A stretch of 64,000 nt of DNA from Halomonas ventosae (GTDB taxonomy: Bacteria; Pseudomonadota; Gammaproteobacteria; Pseudomonadales; Halomonadaceae), in the NCBI RefSeq assembly GCF_004363555.1, contig NZ_SNZJ01000003.1, forward strand, positions 215,688-279,687, written 5' to 3'. The notes beneath the pieces are model-generated. The model had not been told where the DNA came from and ran no database searches. It saw only the letters and a program-made list of their open reading frames with translations. Every line of letters begins with the position of its first letter. The first letter of the stretch is position 1. Made by a program: the position numbers and the translations under genes. This document shows positions 8,728-16,337 of this stretch, piece after piece.

Positions 8728-9573
8728 CTAGGTCGACTCTGGCCCGCCTGCTTGCCCGCAACTGCGATGCTCTTGCCCGAGACTCGGGAATGCCCGGCCC
8801 TCACGGCGCGCCCGGGAGGGCGAGATGGCGAAGCGCCGGCGGTAGGCGCGGGAGAAGCTACCCTGGTCGCGAAAGCCTACCAGGGAGGCAATATGGCCGA
8901 GACTCAGGCCGCTGTGCGTGACCAGGGCACGGGCGTGATCCAGGCGCCGACGCTGGACATAGGCGAGCGGGGTAACGCCGGTCAGCTCCCGGAAACAGGC
9001 ATGGAAGTGCCCGGCGCTCAGGGCGCAGAGCGCGGCCAGCTGCTCGACCCGGATCTCGTCCGCCAGGTGACGGTCGATCCAGGCATCCAGGCGCGCCAGA
9101 TCGAGGCGTTCGCTGAACCCCGGCGTGGCGGGCACGGCGACGTCCGCCGTCAGGGGCTCGGCCTCGAGGTGCAGGTAGAGGGCCCGCAGCAGCAGGGCGG
9201 CGATCTCGCTGTGCAGGGCCGGACAGCTCTCGAGCTGCTGCATCAGGCTGGCCGCCAGGCGGTTGAGGCGTGGCGGCACGGCGAAGAAGCGCGGCCGCTC
9301 GAAGAGGCGCCCGATCGCCTCGCCATCGCGCAGTGCCGGCAGGCTCGTGGCAGGAATGTCGAGCACGAAGGTGCGGTTGCGACCATCGCCCCGGTAATCA
9401 TGGTGGCGCCCGCAGGGAATCAGGCAGCCCCGGCTACCGGTGATGCGATCCCCCCGCCCCTCGATGGAGAGCTCGGTGGCCCCGCGGGTGGCGAGGATAA
9501 GCTGGTGGTGGTCATGGGCATGGGCCACGTGACCGGCATCCAGGTTCTTGGCGCAGAGCTCCAGGTGAGGCAT
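8728..9573 (-). CDS. AraC family transcriptional regulator
   Basis: A 281-residue regulator starting at MPHLELCAKNLD; upstream in-frame sequence to 9768 overlaps the GntR gene and does not look coding. The N-terminal part is a cupin-like sensor (HAHDHHQLILATRGATELSIEG, CLIPCGRHHDYRG). The C-terminal part is a double helix-turn-helix: LDAWIDRHLADEIRVEQLAALCALSAGHFHACFRELTG and ALVTHSGLSLGHIASLVGFRDQGSFSRAYRRRF. It lies 95 bp upstream of dctP on the same strand and is the likely local activator of the TRAP/deacetylase operon. Confidence 0.9.
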   Translation of the reverse strand: MPHLELCAKNLDAGHVAHAHDHHQLILATRGATELSIEGRGDRITGSRGCLIPCGRHHDYRGDGRNRTFVLDIPATSLPALRDGEAIGRLFERPRFFAVPPRLNRLAASLMQQLESCPALHSEIAALLLRALYLHLEAEPLTADVAVPATPGFSERLDLARLDAWIDRHLADEIRVEQLAALCALSAGHFHACFRELTGVTPLAYVQRRRLDHARALVTHSGLSLGHIASLVGFRDQGSFSRAYRRRFAISPSRARREGRAFPSLGQEHRSCGQAGGPEST

Positions 9574-9652
9574 GGCAACACCCCTGATCGGCTGTAGGCC
9601 TTTACCTTCTCCCGCGGTTCGGGGAATCTCAAGGCCGCCGCCGGGCGGGGTT

Positions 9653-10378
9653 TCAACGCCGAGAGAGGAGGTCGGCCGAGCCAACACCGGCCTGTTGCCG
9701 GTCGGCCGGGTCCAGCTCGCGAGCGAAGCTGCCCAGGGCCACTTCGTAGGAGCGCTGGATATGGTCATCCATCAGCGTCCTCGCCCCCTTGACGTCCCTG
9801 GCCAGGGCGAGCTCCACCAGCTCGCCATGCTGAGCATCAAGAACGCGCCGGACTTCCGGTTCCCCGGGCGCCAGGCGCCGGTAGCGGTCGAACTGGTCGT
9901 GCAGCTGCTCGATGAAGCGCAGCAGCCACGCGGAACCACAGGGAGCCACCAGTGTGCGATGGAACCGCATGTGCAACCGCTCCCACTCCTCTTCCATCTC
10001 CGGCGCCTCGTCGGCACGTTTCAAGCGATGTGCCGCCGCCAGCAGCTCTGATTCCCACTCGGCGTCGCCTCGCTGTATGGCTCGCTCCAGCGCCATGCCC
10101 TCCAGCTCACGCCGCATGTCGGCGATATCATCGAGCTCGTCGCGCGCCAGACGCGGCACCCGGAAGCCGCGCTGGTTCTCCTGGATCAGCAGACCGTAAG
10201 CCGCGAGGCGATTGAGGGCTTCGCGCAGCGGGCTCAGGCCCACCCCGTAGCGCTCCTTGAGGGCACTGATCGCCAGCTTCTCGCCGGCAGTGAAGCGTCC
10301 ATTCACCAGGTCCTGCCGCAGGGTGTCGTAGATCCAGCTGGACGCCGTCACCCCCTCCTTGCGTTCGAAGATACCCAT
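9653..10378 (-). CDS. GntR/FadR-type regulator (FCD domain)
   Basis: A 241-residue regulator starting at MGIFERKEGV. The N-terminal winged helix reads LVNGRFTAGEKLAISALKERYGVGLSPLREALNRLAAYGLL, and the C-terminal all-helical FCD ligand domain starts near ARDELDDIADMRRELEG. FCD domains usually bind carboxylic acids with a metal ion. It is divergent from the split chromate transporter genes, across a 153-bp AT-rich spacer, so it probably controls them and perhaps the neighbouring TctCBA genes. Confidence 0.9.
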   Translation of the reverse strand: MGIFERKEGVTASSWIYDTLRQDLVNGRFTAGEKLAISALKERYGVGLSPLREALNRLAAYGLLIQENQRGFRVPRLARDELDDIADMRRELEGMALERAIQRGDAEWESELLAAAHRLKRADEAPEMEEEWERLHMRFHRTLVAPCGSAWLLRFIEQLHDQFDRYRRLAPGEPEVRRVLDAQHGELVELALARDVKGARTLMDDHIQRSYEVALGSFARELDPADRQQAGVGSADLLSRR

Positions 10379-10531
10379 TCTGCCTCCCCGTGGCCTCCAC
10401 ACATTGAAGGTTGACGCTGCTTTCTGTTGCAAACTATATTCTAGACCAAATAATCGATTTTTTATCCAAAAGAAAACGCCAATGATAAAATCAATTCCAA
10501 GCATTGGGATCGACCCTTGGGAGCCGCACAC
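10379..10531 (+). promoter_or_regulatory. Divergent AT-rich promoter region, gntR/chrA
   Basis: The spacer between the GntR start and the chrA start (10532) is much more AT-rich than its flanks (about 10435-10500). A possible plus-strand promoter is TTATCC, 18 nt, TAAAAT near 10460-10490. Small palindromes such as AATCGATT lie here and may be part of a GntR operator. Promoter positions are tentative. Confidence 0.4.
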
Positions 10532-11104
10532 ATGACCGACCCGTCTCCCGCTTCGCTGAGCCAGGTCTTCTGGGCCTTCACCCGCATCGGCCTGCTCGGC
10601 TTCGGTGGCGGGCCGGCCATGATTCCCCTGGTCCGCGAAGAGGTCGTCACCCGTCATCACTGGCTGGATGACGATGCCTTCGCCGATGTGCTCGCGATCG
10701 CCAACACCCTACCCGGCCCCATCGCCACCAAGATGCCGGGCTACATCGGCTATCGCGTCGGGGGCATCGCCGGCTGCGTCATCGCGGTTGCGGCCGTCAT
10801 CGTCCCCATGATGCTCGCCATGATCCTGCTGCTGGGCCTGTTCAGCCGCTATCGCGACGTCGCCTGGATCCGCGGGATGGGCTATGCCGTCGTGCCTGTG
10901 GTCATGGTCATGATGGGCCAGCTGACGCTGGACTTCTGGAACAAGTCGCGTCTCTCCCTGGGCCCCTGGACGAGCCTTGTCATGGGAGCGGGGGCAGGCG
11001 TGCTCATCTATCTGCTCGGCCTCCATCCCGGCTGGATCATCGGTGCCCTGCTGGTGACGGCGATGGTCGCCCCGGAGCCCCGCCAGAAGGAGGCCCGTGA
11101 ATGA
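10532..11104 (+). CDS. chrA: Chromate transporter family protein, N-terminal-type half
   Basis: A 190-residue membrane protein of the short-chain CHR family. ATG at 10532 is preferred (GGGAG 8 nt upstream) over an in-frame TTG at 10517. It has the family block LLGFGGGPAMIPLVREEVV followed by ANTLPGPIATKMPGYIGY, and about five to six hydrophobic segments. Short CHR proteins work as pairs of homologous halves; the partner starts inside this gene's stop codon (ATGA, 11101-11104). Chromate export is known for some members, but the natural anion here is unknown. Confidence 0.88.
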   Translation: MTDPSPASLSQVFWAFTRIGLLGFGGGPAMIPLVREEVVTRHHWLDDDAFADVLAIANTLPGPIATKMPGYIGYRVGGIAGCVIAVAAVIVPMMLAMILLLGLFSRYRDVAWIRGMGYAVVPVVMVMMGQLTLDFWNKSRLSLGPWTSLVMGAGAGVLIYLLGLHPGWIIGALLVTAMVAPEPRQKEARE

Positions 11105-11631
11105 TCCACTGGGAGCTGTTCCTCGCTTTCTTCATCCCCAACATCATCGGGTACGGCGGAGGCCCGGCGATCATTCCGCTGATCGAGGCGGAGGTCGTCG
11201 GACGCTACGGCTGGATGACGGCCCAGGAATTTGCCGAGACCCTGGCCCTGGGCAACGCCCTGCCAAGTCCCATCGCCACCAAGATGGCCGGCCAGATCGG
11301 CTTTGACGTCGCCGGAGCCAGTGGCGCCCTCGTGGCGGTGCTGGCCACGGTGGTGCCTTCCCTGCTGTTGATGCTGGGCGCCCTGGGACTTCTCTATCGA
11401 TTCCGTGACTCGCCGCGCGTCAAGCGCATGAGTCAGTGGGTGCGTCCGGTCATCGCCATGATGATGGCCTGGCTGACCTGGAGCTTCTTCAGCGAAGGGC
11501 TGGAGACGGCAGGACTCGTCCACACCCTGCTGATCGGTTCACTGGCGGCCCTGGCACTGCTGCGGCTGCGAATCCACCCGGCCTTCATCGTGATGGCTGC
11601 CCTATCTTATGGAGGTTTATTTCTAGGCTGA
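11101..11631 (+). CDS. chrA: Chromate transporter family protein, C-terminal-type half
   Basis: A 176-residue partner of the preceding CHR half, translationally coupled to it. It repeats the same signature as NIIGYGGGPAIIPLIEAEVV and GNALPSPIATKMAGQIGFDVAG, with hydrophobic segments to the C-terminus. The two halves are homologous but clearly diverged, as expected for an obligate two-protein transporter with opposite membrane orientation. Base composition drops abruptly just after its stop codon, marking the left edge of an AT-rich island. Confidence 0.88.
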   Translation: MIHWELFLAFFIPNIIGYGGGPAIIPLIEAEVVGRYGWMTAQEFAETLALGNALPSPIATKMAGQIGFDVAGASGALVAVLATVVPSLLLMLGALGLLYRFRDSPRVKRMSQWVRPVIAMMMAWLTWSFFSEGLETAGLVHTLLIGSLAALALLRLRIHPAFIVMAALSYGGLFLG

Positions 11632-11732
11632 ACAGTCATTAACTTTAACAATAAATGGATAACGCCCTCACACCCAGCAAGATTCAACCAGAATCTTACT
11701 AAAAATAGTCACAAAACATGAGGTTAACAGCC

Positions 11733-12695
11733 ATGAAACTCAAAAAAATCACTCCAATTATTGCAACTCTTGCATTTGCTATTACCAGCAATGCCCAGGC
11801 TGAATATCCAGAAAAGGATATCAGGGTCATCATTCCTTACAGCCCCGGAGGAGCCACAGACGTAATTTTTCGGTTGACAGGGCAAGAAGCGGAAAAACAC
11901 TTAGAGACATCAATCGTCCCCGTAAACATGGCTGGAGCAGGCGCTACTTTAGGTTCACGTCATGTGAAAGACGCTAAGCCAGATGGTTATACCATACTAG
12001 GCAGCCACGACACGATTGCCACTTCTTATCTTTCAGGGGCAGTTGATTACTCATACGACGCCTTCGAACCAATCGCACTCTTAACCCAGACCATTAACAT
12101 GGCTGGCACGTACGCGGACCATCCAGTCGACAGCGCTAGTGAAATTGCAGATTACGTAGCAGAAAACCCAGGAGAAGTGACTTTTGGAATGACGCCCAGC
12201 TCAACAGACCATTTCTTCTGGGCTCAATTCTTAAATACTGCTGGTATAAGCATGGACGACGTGCGCCTTGTTGGGTATCCGGGAACAAGTGACCAAGTAT
12301 CAGCACTTATTGCCAAAGAAATTGATTTCGCAATGCTCGACATGCCAACAGCTAGATCATTCTTTGAATCTTCTGAACTAAAATCCCTTGGTGTAGCACA
12401 TGACGAAAGAATGGAAAACCTGCCTGAAGTACCCACACTAATAGAGCAGGGCATCGACATGAGGCACTATACTAACCGTGGACTTTTTGCACCGAAAGGG
12501 ACTGATGAGTCAGCACTCAGTACTCTGGAAGAAGCATTCAAGAAAGCACTTGACAACCAAGAGTTAAAAAATAGAATCAATAATGAACTTGGCTCTATTG
12601 TTAACTTTACACCTCGGAATGAATACATAGAGTATCTCGAGGAAAGTGAGGCCAACCTATCAACTGCGGCTGATAGCATTGGATTCAATGAATAA
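11733..12695 (+). CDS. tctC: TTT transporter substrate-binding protein (TctC/Bug)
   Basis: A 320-residue periplasmic binding protein starting at MKLKKITPIIATLAF; the ATG at 11733 has GAGG about 9 nt upstream, better than the ATG at 11718. The signal peptide ends near AQA. Bug-family marks are YPEKDIRVIIPYSPGGATD, the ligand loop VPVNMAGAGATLGSRHVKDAKPDGYTIL, and PEVPTLIEQGID. It binds a carboxylate-type solute for the TctAB permease. The gene is markedly AT-rich compared with DNA left of 11.6 kb and right of 16.3 kb. Confidence 0.92.
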   Translation: MKLKKITPIIATLAFAITSNAQAEYPEKDIRVIIPYSPGGATDVIFRLTGQEAEKHLETSIVPVNMAGAGATLGSRHVKDAKPDGYTILGSHDTIATSYLSGAVDYSYDAFEPIALLTQTINMAGTYADHPVDSASEIADYVAENPGEVTFGMTPSSTDHFFWAQFLNTAGISMDDVRLVGYPGTSDQVSALIAKEIDFAMLDMPTARSFFESSELKSLGVAHDERMENLPEVPTLIEQGIDMRHYTNRGLFAPKGTDESALSTLEEAFKKALDNQELKNRINNELGSIVNFTPRNEYIEYLEESEANLSTAADSIGFNE

Positions 12696-12708
12696 TTAGA
12701 TCCAAGCC

Positions 12709-12742
12709 AGCTAGTCGCATTTTTCATTAAATGCGACTAGCT
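12709..12742 (+). repeat. Intercistronic hairpin between tctC and tctB
   Basis: A perfect 14-bp inverted repeat (12709-12722 with 12729-12742, loop ttcatt) sits 13 bp after the tctC stop and 35 bp before tctB. The left arm ends in T residues but no T-run follows the stem. It is probably a transcript-stabilising or partially terminating element giving excess binding protein over permease. Confidence 0.65.
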
Positions 12743-12777
12743 ATAATGCAGATATTAAATCTCGCGAGAAACTGGCT

Positions 12778-13245
12778 ATGGCGACCAAAGATAGATATTT
12801 ATCGACAATAATACTAATATTTGTGGCAATCTTGCTATTAGAGTCAGCCAACATATCGGGAAAAACCAGTTGGCAACCTTATGGATCAGCCCTTTTTCCA
12901 AGATTACTGCTAATCACAATTGGGGCACTATCGCTCCTGCTATTAATAAAATCATTTATAAAACCGTCAAACGACTTCTATAAACTATCAATTTACTCAA
13001 TCAAGATAAACCTGAAAGAAAAGAAGAAAATTATCGCCATATTCGTGCTCTGCGGATTGTATGTATATGCGTTACCGCATGCAGGCTATTTATCCTCAAC
13101 AATCAGCTTCATGCTAATCTCCCAGGCCGTGCTTATGGGGGTAAATACTAAAGCAAAATTAATTACGATCTTGGCCACATCCTTCTCCCTAACACCTGGC
13201 ATATACTTCATATTTCAGCATGGCTTGAATATTTGGCTGCCATGA
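12778..13245 (+). CDS. tctB: TTT transporter small permease (TctB)
   Basis: A 155-residue protein with four predicted membrane helices, the usual TctB size. The family-like stretch GSALFPRLLLITIGALSLLLLIKS follows the first helix. The ribosome site is weak (GAGA). It lies between tctC and tctA in the common tctC-tctB-tctA order and partners the large permease. TctB proteins are poorly conserved, so the call rests on context, size and topology as well as sequence. Confidence 0.85.
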   Translation: MATKDRYLSTIILIFVAILLLESANISGKTSWQPYGSALFPRLLLITIGALSLLLLIKSFIKPSNDFYKLSIYSIKINLKEKKKIIAIFVLCGLYVYALPHAGYLSSTISFMLISQAVLMGVNTKAKLITILATSFSLTPGIYFIFQHGLNIWLP

Positions 13246-13261
13246 TCTAAAGGAGATAACC

Positions 13262-14764
13262 ATGATCGATTTTTTTTTACAATCATTAATAGAAATAACC
13301 GATCTACATACCCTAGCTCTCATCATAATTGGGGTTCTTTTTGGAATCATTGGCGGAAGCATTCCAGGATTCACCATAACAATGGCCATCCTTGTTGCTT
13401 TTCCATTCACATTTGCAATGCAACCTATAGATGCTGTGGCACTAATGACAGCAATTCTAGTCGGTGGATATTCCGGTGGAATAGTCTCAGGCATCATGCT
13501 AGGAATACCAGGCACACCTTCTTCAATAACCACTGTCTATGATGGCTACCCCATGGCAAAAAAAGGAGAACCGGGCCGAGCACTCGGCATCGGAATGGTT
13601 GCCTCTTTTTTTGGATCAATAATTGGCAGCATTATACTGGTATTTTTTGGGCCTTTAATTGCAAAATACAGCATGAACTTTAGGCCATGGGAAATTACTG
13701 GACTAATAGTCTTTGCCTTGACATTAGTTTCAGGTCTGTCAAACAGAGCGATCCTTAAAGGTCTTTTGGCGGCAGCAATCGGCCTTTTCATTACTACTGT
13801 CGGTTACGATCGAAACAGTAATATACGATTTGATTTTGGGTTTACGTCCCTATCTACTGGTTTCGAGATGCTACCAGTAATGATCGGCGTATTTGCCTTC
13901 ACACAATTAATGACCAATATAGAAGAAGAAGATTCAAAAAAATCAAAAAGCCAACATGTAAAACAATATTCAAACTTTTCAATCCCTTTGCGCACAATAC
14001 TCGGCGATATTAGTAAGCAAAAAATTAATACAGTGCGCTCATCAATACTTGGGAGCCTCATTGGTGCTCTGCCAGGAACAGGCGGCACTGTTGCCAACTT
14101 TATAAGTTACGACCAGGCAAAAAAAGCCTCTAAAAAACCCGAACTCTTCGGAACTGGAATCCCCGACGGAATCGTTGCGTCAGAGTCATCGAATAGCGCT
14201 TCACCAGGAGGCGCTTTCATCCCAACACTTGCACTTGGGATTCCGGGTGATCTCACTATGGCAATAATGATGGGTATTTTCATTCTGCATGGTCTTCAAC
14301 CAGGCCCTATGATGTTTGAACAAAACCCGATATTGGTCGGATCCATCTATGCAACGCTTATTATAGGTTCAATTATAATGGTGATAAGCCAGCTCATCAT
14401 GTGTCGCTGGTTTGCAAAAATTTCTTCTATCCCACAGCCTATTCTAGTTCCGAGCGTACTTACGCTATGTGCAGTTGGTGCATATGCACTCAATAACAAT
14501 ATTTTTGATATCTGGGTGCTAGTAATATTTGGTCTCGTGGGTTACTTACTCTCTAAAGCTGATGTGCCACTCCCTCCCTTAATCCTCGGGGTTGTATTAG
14601 GCGAGAATTTAGAAAACCAGCTATTCCGCGCACTAGAGCTTGATAGCAGCTGGCTAACATTTTTCACTCGGCCATTATCTGCTCTTTTCTTCTTGCTCGC
14701 AGCTGCTTCTATTATTTTTTCGATAATGCAAAGCAGAAAAATTTTGAGGGTCGAAAGAAGATGA
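13262..14764 (+). CDS. tctA: TTT transporter large permease (TctA)
   Basis: A 500-residue polytopic membrane protein with an AAAGGAG site just before ATG. TctA marks are GVLFGIIGGSIPGFTITMA, VGGYSGGIVSGIMLGIPGTPSSITTVYDGYPMAKKGEPGRALG, GALPGTGGTVANFISYDQAKK, and ESSNSASPGGAFIPTLALGIPGDLTMAIM. It forms the transport channel with TctB. Tricarboxylates are only one of many known substrate classes. The next gene is an amidase, suggesting an amide-bearing substrate. Confidence 0.95.
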   Translation: MIDFFLQSLIEITDLHTLALIIIGVLFGIIGGSIPGFTITMAILVAFPFTFAMQPIDAVALMTAILVGGYSGGIVSGIMLGIPGTPSSITTVYDGYPMAKKGEPGRALGIGMVASFFGSIIGSIILVFFGPLIAKYSMNFRPWEITGLIVFALTLVSGLSNRAILKGLLAAAIGLFITTVGYDRNSNIRFDFGFTSLSTGFEMLPVMIGVFAFTQLMTNIEEEDSKKSKSQHVKQYSNFSIPLRTILGDISKQKINTVRSSILGSLIGALPGTGGTVANFISYDQAKKASKKPELFGTGIPDGIVASESSNSASPGGAFIPTLALGIPGDLTMAIMMGIFILHGLQPGPMMFEQNPILVGSIYATLIIGSIIMVISQLIMCRWFAKISSIPQPILVPSVLTLCAVGAYALNNNIFDIWVLVIFGLVGYLLSKADVPLPPLILGVVLGENLENQLFRALELDSSWLTFFTRPLSALFFLLAAASIIFSIMQSRKILRVERR

Positions 14765-14931
14765 AAAATCATCTTACCCCATCGCAACAAACTTCATGCT
14801 AGCTTGAATAGTATAAACTAATCAAGCATGGCATATAAAAACTAAGAGACACTATTAGCAGAAAAGCAGATTCTCAACCATAAAATAAGCTGTTATTTTT
14901 CAGCTAAAAACCACCGATAAGGATGCTAACA

Positions 14932-16287
14932 ATGAAAAAATCACCAACCTCAATTAAAAACATTACCCTAGCATTACAGGAAGGGAGGGAGAGCTGTGTT
15001 GATATTATTGAGCAACACATTGAAAAAATAAATTATCAGGATGATGGGAAAATTTACACGAAGGTATTTTCTGAGAAATCACGAGCTCAAGCTGAAAACA
15101 TTGACCGACTTAAGCATTCTGGTATTCCGAGTGGCGAATTAGGTGGAGTTCCAATTGCTGTAAAATCACTGTTTGACATAGATGGTGAAGTAACACATGC
15201 CGGGTCAAAGCTTCTTGCTAATGCGCTACCAGCTGTAAAAGACTCAACTGCCATAGTACGCCTACGCAAAGCCGGGGCATTATTTACTGGTCATACCAAT
15301 ATGACCGAATTCGCCTACTCAGGCTTAGGAGTGAACCCTCATTATGGGACACCACCTAACCCTTTTTCTTCAGATCGTATTCCTGGAGGTTCTTCCTCTG
15401 GCTCGGCAGTTGCGGTAGCGAAAGGTATGGCCGCTGCTGCGCTCGGGACCGACACAGGAGGATCCGTCCGCATACCAGCAGCTTTCTGTGGTTTAGTCGG
15501 ATTTAAACCATCACAACAACGCATTCCACTAGATGGGGTATTGCCATTATCCTACTCACTCGACTCAATTGGGCCAATAGCACATAATGTAGAGGATTGC
15601 GCTTTACTTGACAACATTCTCTCCAACCAATTCGACAAAAGCTTTTCTCCTGCATCTGTACGGGGTCTACGACTAGCAGTTCCTGACCAGTACCTGCTAA
15701 ATGGACTTGACTCAATAGTAACGCGTGCTTTCGAGAGAGCTGTTTCCAAACTTCTTGATGCAGGCGCAGTAGTCGAACATGTACCCATGCAAGAGCTCAA
15801 CGAAATTAAAAATTTACTTCATGGTGGAGGGTTGACGGCTGCTGAAAGCTATCATATCCATAGGAACTGGATAACTTCGCAAGAAAAAAATTACGACAGT
15901 AGAGTGCTTAGCCGAATCGTTAAAGGCTCAGAAATCACTGCTGATGAGTATCTTGAGCTTCAGAAAGAGCGTCACCATCAAATTTCGCGCATGAATGAAA
16001 TGCTTATGAATCATGATGCACTTATTTGTCCGACCGTTCCAATAGTCCCTCCCAGATTCAACGAAATAGAAAATGATCAAGACTACTACAAAACCAACTC
16101 TCTCGTACTGCGGAATGCACTTGTCGGCAACTTGCTTGATCTTTGTGGAATTAGCATTCCGTGTCACTTAGAAAGTGAATTTCCTGTAGGATTTATGATG
16201 CTTTCGAAAAACGGTGAAGACCGAAAGTTATTGCGCCAAGCAGCAGGTGTCGAGGCAACCTTCTCTGAGATGAGAGCAACAAGTTAA
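14932..16287 (+). CDS. Amidase signature family hydrolase
   Basis: A 451-residue amidase. ATG at 14932 has AAGGA at good spacing; the ATG at 14923 overlaps that site. The catalytic Lys-cisSer-Ser triad is intact: Lys78 (GGVPIAVKSLF), Ser154 (PGGSSSGSAV) and Ser178 (LGTDTGGSVRIPAAFCG), with the usual 76 and 24 residue spacings. It hydrolyses a carboxamide to acid and ammonia. No signal peptide is seen, so it acts in the cytoplasm, presumably on what TctCBA imports. It is the last gene of the AT-rich island. GatA is unlikely, as no GatB or GatC is near. Confidence 0.9.
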   Translation: MKKSPTSIKNITLALQEGRESCVDIIEQHIEKINYQDDGKIYTKVFSEKSRAQAENIDRLKHSGIPSGELGGVPIAVKSLFDIDGEVTHAGSKLLANALPAVKDSTAIVRLRKAGALFTGHTNMTEFAYSGLGVNPHYGTPPNPFSSDRIPGGSSSGSAVAVAKGMAAAALGTDTGGSVRIPAAFCGLVGFKPSQQRIPLDGVLPLSYSLDSIGPIAHNVEDCALLDNILSNQFDKSFSPASVRGLRLAVPDQYLLNGLDSIVTRAFERAVSKLLDAGAVVEHVPMQELNEIKNLLHGGGLTAAESYHIHRNWITSQEKNYDSRVLSRIVKGSEITADEYLELQKERHHQISRMNEMLMNHDALICPTVPIVPPRFNEIENDQDYYKTNSLVLRNALVGNLLDLCGISIPCHLESEFPVGFMMLSKNGEDRKLLRQAAGVEATFSEMRATS

Positions 16288-16337
16288 AAATTTAACATTA
16301 AATAAATGCGATAATTTTATAATAAAGGAAAAGCTGA

